This document shows positions 33,969-44,125 of a DNA stretch of 64,000 bases, in pieces. The DNA lies in the NCBI GenBank assembly GCA_025174535.1, contig JALBUN010000006.1:868001-932000 (forward strand), in the 5' to 3' direction. Both the position numbers and the translations under genes were made by a program. The DNA is from Cantharellus purpuraceus (lineage: Eukaryota > Basidiomycota > Agaricomycetes > Cantharellales > Hydnaceae). Each line of letters starts with the position of its first letter. Position 1 is the first letter of the stretch. The notes beneath the pieces were generated by a model, which saw nothing but the letters and a program-made list of their open reading frames with translations, was not told the origin of the DNA and made no database searches.

Positions 33969-35501
33969 CAAATGCGCTATACTGGAATAAAGCACTAGAC
34001 AAGGAGCATCAGAACCTTGTGAAGCATGGTGTTTATGAGTGGGCACATAGTGGAGACTCACCAGTAATGAATTCCAAGACCGTCTTGAGGACAAAGCGTG
34101 ACACTGAAGGCATGATCATGGGATTCAAGGCAAGGTGTTGTGTGCGAGGATTTACGCAGATTCCTGGCCTTCATTTTGACCCTGCGCAGAGTCATGTGAC
34201 GGTAATGCGTTTTGAGATGCTGCGGATCATTCTAGCAGCAGCGGCAAGTCAGAACATGGCGATACGTCAGTTCAACGTTACTTCCGCTTACCTGCACCAC
34301 CCACTTTGCGAGACCATCTACATGAAGCCAGGTTTTGAACACCCAATGGACCCAACACTGGTATGGCGGCTGTTGAAGCCACTGTATGGAACGGTTCAGG
34401 GAGGGCACTATTGGGAGGAGGAGAAGTCAGAATTTATGGCGAAGATTGGCTGGAAGAAACTCACTTCAGATCTGAGTGCATTCCAAAAGACATGGGAGGA
34501 TGGCTCATCTGCTGTTGCAGTCTTCTGGGTTGATGATGCAACTTGCGCAGGACCCAAGGACAAGCTCCTAGAGCTTGAACGTCAGTTCTCTGAGAGGTAC
34601 AGCATATCAAGTGAGGGGGAGCTTACCTGGATGCTGGGGATCGCTTTCAAATGCGATCATGCGAGCCAAACGATAGTGCTGTCGCAGATGTCATTTGTCA
34701 ACAGTCTGCTACGCAGGTTCTCACTTGAAGATGCCATGCCGATCACAACGCCATTTGCCCCAGGAACGTACCTGACAGCCAAGATGAGTCCACGAAGTGA
34801 TGCTGAATGTGAGGAAATGGCACGCATACCTTACAGGGAGCTGGTAGGAGCACTGCTATATATCATGGTAGCAACTTGACCAGACATTGCATTTGCACTT
34901 AGTGTGCTATGCAAGTATATGGCGAACCCAGGGCAGGCACACTGGCAGGCAGCTAAACAAGTGTTACATTACCTGAAAAGGACGAAGGACATACCTTTGA
35001 GGCTAGAAGGCAACCTCATGCTCCGTGCGTACTCAGACGCTGACTATGCTGGTGATTGAGATGATAGAAAATCAACGGGTGCCTATGCATTCATGATTGG
35101 CACTGGTGCAGTTTCATGGTCAGCAAAGAAACAGAAGGTTACGGCGCTCTCTACCTTAGAAGCAGAGTACATGGCTATGTCGCAGGCAGCAAGGGAGGCA
35201 ACGTGGATCCTTCAAATCCTAAAGGAACTGGGTGTGAACATACAATTCATCAGAATTTTTGCAGACAATCAGGGAGCAATATCACTCACTGAGAACCCGG
35301 TATTCCATAACTGCTCAAAGCACATAGACGTTCAACACCACTATGTTCACAAGAAGGTCGCTACGGGTGAACTTCAAATTGAGTACATACCGACAAAGGA
35401 TATGGTGGCGGACGCACTTACAAAAGGATTACTGCTTGCATCGCATGGCATGCACTGCACCAAACTTGGTCTAGACATATATGGTAAAGAGTGAGAGGGA
35501 G
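33969..35501 (+). pseudogene. Copia family Q: reverse transcriptase and RNase H
   Basis: Long frame from NALYWNKALDKEHQNLVKHG through RT (FNVTSAYLHHPL, LKPLYGTVQGG, VFWVDDATCAG with Trp for the usual Tyr of YVDD) to PFAPGTYLTAKM. A TGA at 34879 replaces the Trp/Arg expected before PDIAFAL. RNase H follows with one more TGA (YAGD*DDRKS, 35060) and the conserved SAKKQKVTALSTLEAEYMA, ending with LGLDIYGKE at 35494. Apart from these two stops the frame is clean. The polypurine tract TGAGAGGGAG lies just before the LTR. Confidence 0.88.
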
Positions 35502-35640
35502 TGTAGAAGCACTAGTATGCTCTCTGCCATACATAGTGCGTGCTTAGTATTAGTCAGGTCATGTATAGTTGCCCAAGGGCTGCATACAAATATATCATAT
35601 AGTTTTCACTCCGACTACCACTACAATAAGTTGCTCAACA
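35502..35640 (+). mobile_element. LTR family Q, 3' LTR
   Basis: 139 bp, TGTAGAAGCACTAG...TTGCTCAACA, directly after the polypurine tract. Confidence 0.75.
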
Positions 35641-35880
35641 ATGCCAATCATTGATTTTTTGTGTGAGGGGGACTTCTCCTGTGTGCCTGACCCCTCCAAC
35701 AATCATAATAGTTGTATTGTCTTCATCAGGCAATTCATCCGTTCCTAGGATGGTAGCATATAGTCCTCTGTCTTGTGCTGTTGCAAGTAACTCTCATTTC
35801 CATGATACCCAATTATCTCTACTCAACTTGGGTCTGATCTCCCAGAACTTGTGAATGTCATGCTTGGGAGGTTGGGCCAT
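35641..35880 (-). pseudogene. Copia F gag N-terminus (fragment)
   Basis: Minus-strand ATG at 35880: MAQPPKHDIHKFWEIRPKLS, then RDNWVSWK, one stop, LLATAQDRGLYATILGTDELP. This is a typical UBN2 gag start, 41 nt downstream of the end of the family-F LTR 35922-37389, which is therefore its 5' LTR. Cut at 35640 by the copia Q LTR. Confidence 0.65.
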
Positions 35881-35921
35881 AGTAATATGCACAATCAAAG
35901 AGTGCTGAGACTCTTAATCTT

Positions 35922-37389
35922 TGTTGAGAAATAAATTTGTGACGGTGCCTTGCTGAGAGTGTTCTGTGTGAAGTAGAATTTGAATAGGGAGTGGGGAAGT
36001 GATGTGACCTGGGTGTATGCATAGTCAAATGGAAGATACAGTTGAATAGTATCTTCCTATGAAATTTGAAGTAATTTGGTTGAGTCTTCGTCTAGATATT
36101 GATACTTTGAGCAAGAAGCAGGAGCAGATGACTTGAATACAAGTGAATGCTCAATAGGAAAATAGCCAGTGACAGTATGGCTTCAAAATTCAGGATTCGG
36201 ATAGAGTATGCAATATTCTAATAGAATATGCAAAAGCTAGTAGACATATGTGCTCGTTCTGGAGTTATTCCAGATACGAATAGTTTAAGCACACAGACAA
36301 GAATGATGAGAGATAATTACTCTGGATTGTTCAAGGGCAATACAAGTGTAATTTATACATGGTAAGGGGCCTCATGTATGTAAAAGTCCCTCATAAATGT
36401 TCTAGGCCAATGATAGAATATGTGATGGAGGAATGATGTGGGGAATTGTCCATGATATGAAAATGATGAAATAAAATGTAAGAAAATGTCCAGGCAGTTC
36501 TAGAACTCACAGGGGCTTCCCCTATTCCCTATATGTCATTAAGAATGATGTGAATAATCGCCTTGCTGGGGTGTAGTGATGAGTAGAAGTCAAATAGAAA
36601 ATGGAGCAGTGGTGGGAACACAATGTATGCGCACTCATGTGAGAGACAGGCTTGAATAGTATCTTTATGTGAGGTTTGGAGTGATTTGGATAAGTCCTCG
36701 TCTGGATACAAGCTAATTCAGCAGGTAGCAGGAGTAGGTGAATCGATTTCAGGTAAATGCTTAATAAAAAGGTAGCCGGTGATTGTATGGCTTTGTAATT
36801 CAAGATTCAAGTGTGATATGCAATATGCTAATAGAATATGCAAAAGCTAATAGAAATACATGTTCGTTCTGGAGTTATTCCAGATATGAATAGATTCAGA
36901 CACACAGACAGAATGGGTGAGAGATAATTACTCTGTCTTTTCAAGTGCATTACAGATGTGATTTATATATGATACTAAGTCCTATGAATGAATGAAGTCA
37001 TTTGTGAATGTCCTGAGTTGATGATGGGATGGATGATGAGATGATGATGGGGGGGAGTGTCCATGATGATGAAATGATAAAAATAAAAGCGAAATAATGT
37101 CCAGGAAGTTCTGGAACTCACAGGGGCTTCTCCTGTTCCCTATTCCATTCCTGTAACCGTCCTCCTTTACCCCCTTTGCCCCTCCAAACCTCCTGAGCCT
37201 CCTATATGCTCCTGTCCCTCCTATCCCCTCTGTTCCCCCCTCTCCTTTTTCTCCCCAGAAGTCTGGTTTTCCAAATAACACTATACCATCCCTATAATTG
37301 TCTCCACTTGTCCCCTTCTCCCCTCTGATCCCCCTGAGCCTTCTTTGTGCTCCTGTCCCCCTATCCCCTTTATCTCTTCTCCAATAACA
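35922..37389 (-). mobile_element. LTR family F (5' LTR), split by another family-F LTR
   Basis: Outer LTR on the minus strand starts TGTTATTGGAGAAG at 37389 and ends at 35922. It is interrupted by 36534-37280 plus one CTATA. It belongs to the gag fragment on its left. Confidence 0.75.
36534..37280 (-). mobile_element. Solo LTR family F inside an LTR, duplication CTATA
   Basis: 747 bp, minus-strand TGTTATTTGGAAAACC...AATGACA. CTATA occurs at 36529-36533 and 37281-37285. It resembles 15045-15810 more than its host LTR, so two subfamilies are nested. Confidence 0.9.
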
Positions 37390-37474
37390 CTGGTCATGTA
37401 GCCTGCCCACCTCCTCCTCACCTTGACCCTGAAATTTGCAGGCCTTGCAGAGCTCGTCCTGAAGCAGGGGATGG
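37390..37474. other. Short unassigned stretch
   Basis: Flanking sequence of the split LTR. On the minus strand a short frame reads DELCKACKFQGQGEEEVG, reminiscent of a Cys-rich/charged ORF, but it is too short to assign. Confidence 0.3.
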
Positions 37475-37686
37475 TGTAACGGCCATGCTTGGATCATGTG
37501 CCAGTAGCTAGCTTACAGAAGCCACATGTCAGCAACTGATGTGTCAGTAATTGCTTCCAGAAGTTTCACTCTGTACTTATAAACCAGGACCACAAGTCCT
37601 GATTTCCTCACTCAATCAATACCAGTATTGTCCACTCATCCTATTTGTCCTTCTGCTCTCATTCTGATTCCACTGAGTCCGTTACA
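37475..37686 (+). mobile_element. Solo LTR family R
   Basis: 212 bp with 8-bp perfect terminal inverted repeats (TGTAACGG...CCGTTACA) and a TATA-like CTTATAAACC. No matching flanks. Confidence 0.55.
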
Positions 37687-38054
37687 ATGCTATGACTCCT
37701 GTCATGACTTGTGCCATGAGTCAGAGCAAATCCAAGCAGCTCATTGGCTAGGAAACTTCCACCCCTTTCTCACATTTTCCACAGGCTTCCAGTAGTTTCC
37801 ATCTATTAATAGGTAGAAGTTTCCATTAGTATTAGTCAGCTCCTGTAAATACAATATATAAGGAGGCCATTTTGCCTCTGAAAAACAACAACATTCTACC
37901 CCATCATCTGCACATCAGTGTGACTAGAGTGACATACAGTGTCACTCTCTATATCTCAGTAACTGTTGATTGTCCAGTTCAAGGGTCACTTACAGTTGTG
38001 TAACTGTATTCAATTGCACTTGAAGTAGTGATTGTCCTACTTTGGACATGAGTG
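37687..38054 (+). mobile_element. LTR family P fragment with promoter-like TATA
   Basis: Matches 43700-44125 and inverted 5440-5760. It contains CAATATATAAGGAGGCC near 37855, a good TATA box. Cut at its right end by LTR C. Confidence 0.5.
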
Positions 38055-38831
38055 TGTTGGAATGCACTGAAGGTCCCTAGAAAGATTGGTATGGATTGGA
38101 TTATTCTGTGAGGAGATATGAGTGTTTTATGTGTTACAATTTCACTCTTTTGCTGAGTTGGTATTTTGGCTTATCTAATAACACACATCTTCACTTTTGA
38201 GCTACAGGTTATGGGCCCTGGCCTCCAGCTCTAAACAGTTGCTTCAATACACTTATATCATCAAAATCCTCTCACTCCCATCCACCTTTGCCAACCCTCT
38301 CATTCCCCATTAAACAACAACTTAAACCTCAATCACACTTCACTTTTTGGCCCACTACATCCATCCTTTTCTCCATCAGTTTCTCCCAGCAGTCATCTCT
38401 TCAGCTTCCAAAGGGTTTCAGGTTCCAGTAGTGAGAAAGGATCCCTCCTCATTGCCTAGTGTTACAAAGCCACACCCCTGGCCTTAGTTCCCTGGTTGAC
38501 TGAGGTCTCTTGTTAACCTCAGGTGCTGGAGTCTGTGGTCTGCAGACTCATAACAGTTCACCTGATTTGTGGTAAGGTTGTGTCATTCTGAGTCCTGTTG
38601 TCTCTGAAGTTGCTGGGAGGTGATTGGACCATTTTGCCTATTTGGACTCCCTAGAGCTATTACCTCTTGGATTTAGTGCTCTGCACTTATTTTTACCCTC
38701 CTACACTTCCTGTGTGTGTATCACCTCCCATATCTTGTCTACACAGTGTTCACACCCTCTTTAATCATCTCACAACACTGCAAACCTATCCTGTCACCTG
38801 TTCACTTGCAATCATCAAAAACTGCATTTGA
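38055..38831 (+). mobile_element. Copia family C, copy 3: 5' LTR, PBS and leader only
   Basis: LTR 38055-38206 (TGTTGGAATGCA...GAGCTACA), PBS GGTTATGGGCCC at 38207, then about 620 bp of leader matching 21454-20700 inverted. It stops just before the gag start, where the hairpin-rich pseudogene begins. No coding region. Confidence 0.75.
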
Positions 38832-40211
38832 ACTTGTATACAGGAGTGGCCTTTTGTAGCCACATCCAGATGTCCACATTGAACAAGTTCATAGTACCAT
38901 CTGACTCTTGTTGGATGGCTGGGGGGACCCCATTAGGGTTCACTTCCCACCCCTGTATGAGGGCAAGTGTGTCTACTGGTGTGGTTGGTAGAGTGACAAT
39001 AAGATTTGCATTATCAGTGCAAGCTAGCAGAGTCATTCTCTTGATGACTCTGTGCATCGGTACAGTCCCTTCCGTGAACAGTGTGGCCAATGCCTTTTTA
39101 TGGAGCAATATGAACTCTGGAGTGTCTGTATTGCAGATGTTGAACCAGTCTGCCCTGATAGGGGTGGACTTGCCCAGAGGTTGTGGCAGGTGGCCAGTGA
39201 CTGCTCTGGGAGGGTCAGCCACAGTCATGAACCACAGTGCCCATTTGGGGAATGATTTCCCCGCATTGGCATGTTTGAGGGCATGCCTGAAATTGTCCCA
39301 GCATTTGTGATAATTTGTACACTGGGCTTCCTCCAGCGTCTTCAATGCTGGGTCTTTTAAGGTACGGCTGGTGTCACCAGCCATACTCCTTTTGAAGCTG
39401 ATCAATCTCAGCTTCAATTTCTGATAGGGCAAACTCTTTGAGTTTGCCCAGTTGCTTAGCACCCTTGGGGATGCTAGCCAGGAGGAGACCATGATCATGG
39501 TCATATCCCTCCCAGATTGGGTCGGTATCATCCCAATCTTGACCTTTGAACCCTTGAGGGTCAACCCGAGGCAATTTGCCTGGGAGATTGTCCTCTTTGG
39601 TGAGGTTGATCATTTCCCATGACAATGAAGCCATGGGCTGTGATGACATAATGGCAGGCAATGATTTGCCTGCTGTAGCATGCAATAGCGATGCTACTGG
39701 GGCCAAGCGCACCATCGTGAGCTTGGTCTTGAATGTAGGAGGTGCTCTGTCAGCAGCCTCCTTCAGTGTTTTTAACATCTCTGAGACAAGTTACTTTGGA
39801 CTTCTCATTGTTGAGAAGTCCTTCGAGTTCTTGGACCTGTGCAAACAGGTCCGAGTTGTCCTTGTACATCTTATCGTAGTCTTCACAATAAGGTGTCATG
39901 ACATCATCTTTGATGTCATGTATAAGTCACAGCCATGCAACTCTTAATGCCCTTTCCACTGAAGTGGTGGAAAGATATAGTCGGCCTCCATTTTGGGCCT
40001 CAATTAAGTGCGACACATATGTGTTGCACTTGTTGCAGTGATGGATGGCAGTGCCACCGTGCCATCCACCAATTTTCCAGGTCATCTCATCTTGATGACC
40101 CCTGATCATATCTGCAGCACTAGTTACTGGTGCTGCAGCTGTGGAAGTTTGTTCAACTTCCATTAGATACTTGTCCTGAGCATCCATCATCTCCCTTCTG
40201 AGAGATGACAT
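38832..40211 (-). pseudogene. Gag-like pseudogene within hairpin-dense DNA
   Basis: Minus-strand frame from ATG 40211 (MSSLRREMMDAQDKYLMEVEQ), with HHCNKCNTYVSHLI near residue 58. It is broken by a stop near 39926, a frameshift near 39775 and another near 39375. It resumes as FKRSMAGDTSRTLKDPALKTL and ends WDNFRHALKHAN, FPKWALWFMTVADPPRAV, PIRADWFNICNTDTPEF, PVDTLALIQGWEVNP near 38830. The conceptual product is about 450 residues. I do not recognise the family. A gag-like role is inferred only from its place behind an LTR-like sequence (40705-40952) and the absence of introns. The 3' part is cut by the copia leader. Confidence 0.45.
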
Positions 40212-40699
40212 TTTGATGGAGGGGGGGTTGTGGTGGTTCGAAGAAACACCACTAGCCTTTTATGGCTGAGCTCAAAAATTCTTTATTGAGAATTTTCCAG
40301 TGACTATGTCACATGGGTGTAATGTGATTAATTATCACTTACCTCTTTCATGCTACTATGAGTAGCACAATGGTGAACTGCTCCCATAGGGAGCAGTTTT
40401 TTCTGCCATTGAGCTGTCTGTTGTTATGGTAGCTCTATCCTTATCTAGGAACTACCATTAGTCAAGGTGGTTCCTCCTCCCCTCATTGAGCTACCGTCAT
40501 TGATGGTAGCTCTTTGTTGCATCCCGCTAGGAGCTACCTTTATTCTTGGTAGCTCCACTTCTCCTCCTTGAGCCCCATTAGATCTTTGGGGCTCTCTCTC
40601 TGAGAACTACCATCTATGAGGTAGTTCTCACACTTGAATCACCCCTCAAAGCTCTAAATAATTGTCTAGAGCTTCTAGGTCCTTACACAATGTGTAAGG
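39029..40699. repeat. Cluster of about 30 short perfect hairpins
   Basis: Inverted repeats of 6-11 bp with loops of 0-10 nt, roughly every 55 bp. The best are 39427-39449 (10 bp), 39798-39821 (10 bp), 39897-39920 (10 bp), 40112-40138 (9 bp), 40376-40398 (10 bp, followed by Ts), 40530-40556 (9 bp) and 40601-40630 (11 bp). They cover both the pseudogene and its noncoding leader (40212-40704). Neighbouring elements show nothing similar. Confidence 0.8.
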
Positions 40700-40704
40700 T
40701 TCCC

Positions 40705-40952
40705 AGGTGACATCTCCCAATGTCCATAGAACTTGAAACAACTCCATACTCCAAACTCCAAAATATTGGACCAATGATCCAAGGGGGTGCAGCACACAAG
40801 TTGAAGCCAAGTCTACTCGATCTGACTCAATAGTATTGCTCCCACTCTGTCTCCAGTTGAACTGGAACAGTAAAGTCCCATCTCCCTCTTTACTAGCAGC
40901 CAAACTCTGGCCATTTCCCTTTGACCCCCCCTGAATTTTCCAGCCCTTAACA
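40705..40952 (-). mobile_element. LTR-like repeat family K, copy 1
   Basis: Minus strand starts TGTTAAGGGCTGG at 40952. It matches 55321-55603 in its first ~220 bp. The 3' boundary is uncertain. It is placed where the 5' LTR of the hairpin-rich element would be. Confidence 0.5.
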
Positions 40953-41056
40953 TAGAAGCACCATGTATATGCTGATATTTAGGGGTAGAAAAGCAAAATA
41001 GAGCACATTGGTGCTGCATAAATAGAATTTGATAGGGAAAAGGTGGTTCCCATACA
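40953..41056 (-). mobile_element. LTR family P, first 104 bp
   Basis: Minus strand TGTATGGGAACC at 41056. Inverted relative to 43210, so the gypsy fragment between them is flanked by inverted copies. Confidence 0.65.
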
Positions 41057-43209
41057 GCATTGCTTGATGGCATGCTGGGAAGGATGCATTCTGTGTGGAG
41101 TTGAGTAAGGAGTGACTTGCATTGTAGGTTGAGGACTGCATCCCCCTCTTTAGGTAAATAATCAAGGTGGTGTCATGGTGCATCAGCAGGGTTCCTAGTG
41201 CCTGGCAGACAAAAATTGAACTCACTCAGGAATATGAACCACCATGCCTGGTGACAATTGAGGATGTGGGAGGTCATGAAATACTCTAGATTTTTATGGT
41301 CTGAGCACACTGAAATGGATGTCTCAGTGCCAATCAACCAGGCATGCATGTTGCAGAAGGACTTGATGATTGCAAGCAATTCTTTGTCATGCATTTCATA
41401 GTTGATTTTGGAAGGGGATAGTTTACAGGAAAAAAAGGAGATGGGGTGAAGGATATTGAGGTTGTCAGGTTGGAGATGGATGCCAGAAATGGCAAATTCT
41501 GATGAATCAGTGATAAGGGTAGAAGGGAGGTTGGGATTAAAGTGAAGGAGAATAGGGGCAGAAGAAAAGGTGGATTTGAGTGTGTGAAAAGCAGAACAAG
41601 CATCAGGAGGTAAGTGGAAGGGAATAGTGGGTTTTTTTGTAAGGTTATAAAGTGGGAGAGTGATGTAGGAGTAGTTTTTAACAAAGTGGTGATAGAAATT
41701 AGAGAAACTGAGAAAGGATTGGATGTCCTTAGTGGACTGGGGAATGGGCCAGTCCATGATCATTTGGAGCTTTTTTGGGTTCATTTTGATGCCCTGGGAC
41801 CCAAGGATGTACCCAAGATATTCAACTTCAGATTTGTCAAACTCACATTTCTTGGCATTGGCAAATAGCCACCCTCTGTGCAACCATTCAAGGACCATTT
41901 GGCAATGGTGGTTGTGTTCCTCTTGAGTGTGTGAGAAGATGAGTATGTTGTCAAGGTATGCAACACAGATGATGTCTAAAATGTCACATAAGATGTCCTG
42001 TACATAGGCCTGGAAAGTAGCAGGAGCATTAGCAAGGCCAAAAGGCATGACAGTGTATTTGAAAAGGCCTAGGTAGGTACAAAAAGCGGTCTTCCACTCA
42101 TCCCCCTCATGAATGTGGATTAGATTGAAAGCATTTTTGAGGTCAATTACCAAGAAGGCCTTGCAACCTTGTACTTGGTTGAGGAGGTCACTGACAAGAG
42201 GGATGGGGTATCAATTCTTTTTTGTAATGGCATTGAGAGCCTGGTAATCGATGCAGAGGCAGAGCTTGCCAGTCTTGCACTGAGTGAAAAGAATTGGTGA
42301 TGCAGCCAGGGAAGTGGAACACTCACAAGCCCTTCTTAAAGTTAGCTTCAATGTAATTAAAGAGTTTGGTACACTCTTCTCAGGAAAGGGAATAGATAGG
42401 ACCAAAGGGGGGTGTCTTTCTCTCTATAAGGTCAATGGCAGCATTGTATGGTCTGTGAGGTGGGAGTTGATTGACTTCTGTTAGAGAAAAGACATCAAGG
42501 AACCTATGGTATTTCTCAGGGATAAGCCTGTAGGTGGCAAAATCAAGCTTGGAGAGAGGGGTTGGAGGAGAGCCATCAGGAGGTGGTATTGGCAACAGGG
42601 AAGGGGTAAAGTTGTTGACAAGCAAGAGTGAAGCAAGGTGAGCACTGCCAATGCTGTGATTGGGGGAGTACCAAATTACTGCTGTCTCGTCCAATTTGGC
42701 ATATTTCTGGAACTGAGCAGGGGATATGAAAGTGATGTCAAGTCTTGGTTTGGAAAAAGGGGAAGGGAAGGACTTGAAAGTAGTGAGGATGCTGTTCTGG
42801 CATTGGCCAGACAGTGAAGGATAAGACAAAGGAAGTGTGGTCGGTGGCATTTTGCACACAAGGGAGTCAGTGGGGAGGACAGGAGAAACCAGGGGAGTAG
42901 CCACCTTGTGGTTAAGATGAAGGCCTAAGCCTGTGAAAGACATCATGGAACAAAGGGCAGAAGGAGTGGATGGTGTAAGGTGATGACCTGTTCCAATAGT
43001 GGGGACTAGGGTGGGGCTGGTGCCGTAGCATGAGAGGGAGAGTTGGCCATGAGCCCAATCTACAGAGGGGTTGTGCTTGCAGAGCCAATCTAAACTGAGG
43101 ATGATGGGGTAGAGCATTGAAATGACCCCAAGATGAATGACCTTGGAGTGTTCCTAGACATGGAGGTTAGTGATGACATTATGAGTGACTAGGCCAGAGG
43201 GAAGGGGGC
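41057..43209 (-). pseudogene. Gypsy family S fragment: protease end, RT, RNase H
   Basis: A third gypsy lineage. Minus-strand order: protease C-terminus (LSLDWLCKHNPSVDWAHG, about 43080), a Pro/Ser-rich linker, RT (CIDYQALNAITKKN, AFLVIDLKNAFNLIHIHEGDEW, FGLANAPATFQ), the palm motif AYLDNILIFS (the second Asp of YLDD is Asn, near 41965), then RNase H ending LSEFNFCLPGTRNPADAP at 41173. A stop follows AITKKN. Integrase is absent. The changed catalytic Asp means the RT is dead. Confidence 0.82.
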
Positions 43210-44125
43210 TGTATGGGAACCACCTTTTCCCTATCAAATTCTATTTATGTAGCACCAATGTGCTCTATTTCACTTTTCCATTTCTAAATATCAGCATATA
43301 CATGGTGCTTGTACTTGGAATGGATTTATTCAAATATTCTATTTTTCCATATTTTTTCAGAAATATTCCATGCAGAACTTGGCCCAGAATGCTCTGATTC
43401 TGCTGTGCTACAGTTGTGCACCCACAAGCGCCCACAAACCTTTACACACTCTGCCCTTGGACCAGGCATTTGGCCTGAATTCAAGCTCAGATATCTCTGA
43501 TCAATAAATATTCTGTAACTTGACAACCACAGCCTCTCAGGGCATAATTTTCCATGGAGATCATCACCTGAGATGTGGCTATCCATGGCTGTCCAAACCA
43601 GTGCAGAAAACAGGGTGGATACCCTTCTTTTTGCCTGATCAGTGTCTAGTTCAGGGATCAGAGCAGGTGATTGATGATCAGATCAGGTGATTGCCTTGGA
43701 ATATTCTACCCCTTTCCATAACATTCTAGCTGTTTCCTTCTATTATTAGATAGAACTTTCCAGAACCATTATTCAGCTCCTGATCAGTGTTAATGCAGTG
43801 ATCAGATCCTGTGATTGACTTGGAATATTCTACCCCTTTCTTCCACCTTCCACAACCTTCCAGTAGTTTCCATCTATTAATAGGTAGAATATTCCAGAAG
43901 CATTAGTCAGCTCCTGTAAATGCAATATATAAGAAGGCCATTTTGCCTCTGAAATAACAACATATTCTACCACTTCTACCCATCTTCTGCACACCAGTGT
44001 GACTAGAGTGACATACAGTGTCATCCTCTATCTCAGTAACTGTTGATTACCAGTTCAAGGATCTTTTACAGTTGTGTAACTGTACTTGATTGCACTCAAA
44101 GTAGTGATATTCCTGCTTTGGGCAT
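43210..44125 (+). mobile_element. LTR family P, 5' two-thirds
   Basis: Starts TGTATGGGAACCACC at 43210 and passes into the segment shared with 4840-5794 (GGTGATTGCCTTGGAATATTC...). It shows that P and the downstream module are one LTR. A TATA-like GCAATATATAAGAAGG lies near 43925. Truncated at 44125 by LTR EL. Confidence 0.6.

Noticed and set aside
40376..40404. Hairpin followed by a T run, like a bacterial rho-independent terminator
   Set aside because: It is one of some 30 hairpins in a fungal nuclear region, and the context gives no reason to call a bacterial-type terminator.
39029..40699. CRISPR array or tRNA cluster as explanation for the hairpins
   Set aside because: Stems differ in sequence, spacing is irregular, there are no constant repeats, and no tRNA cloverleaf or box A/B pair could be found.
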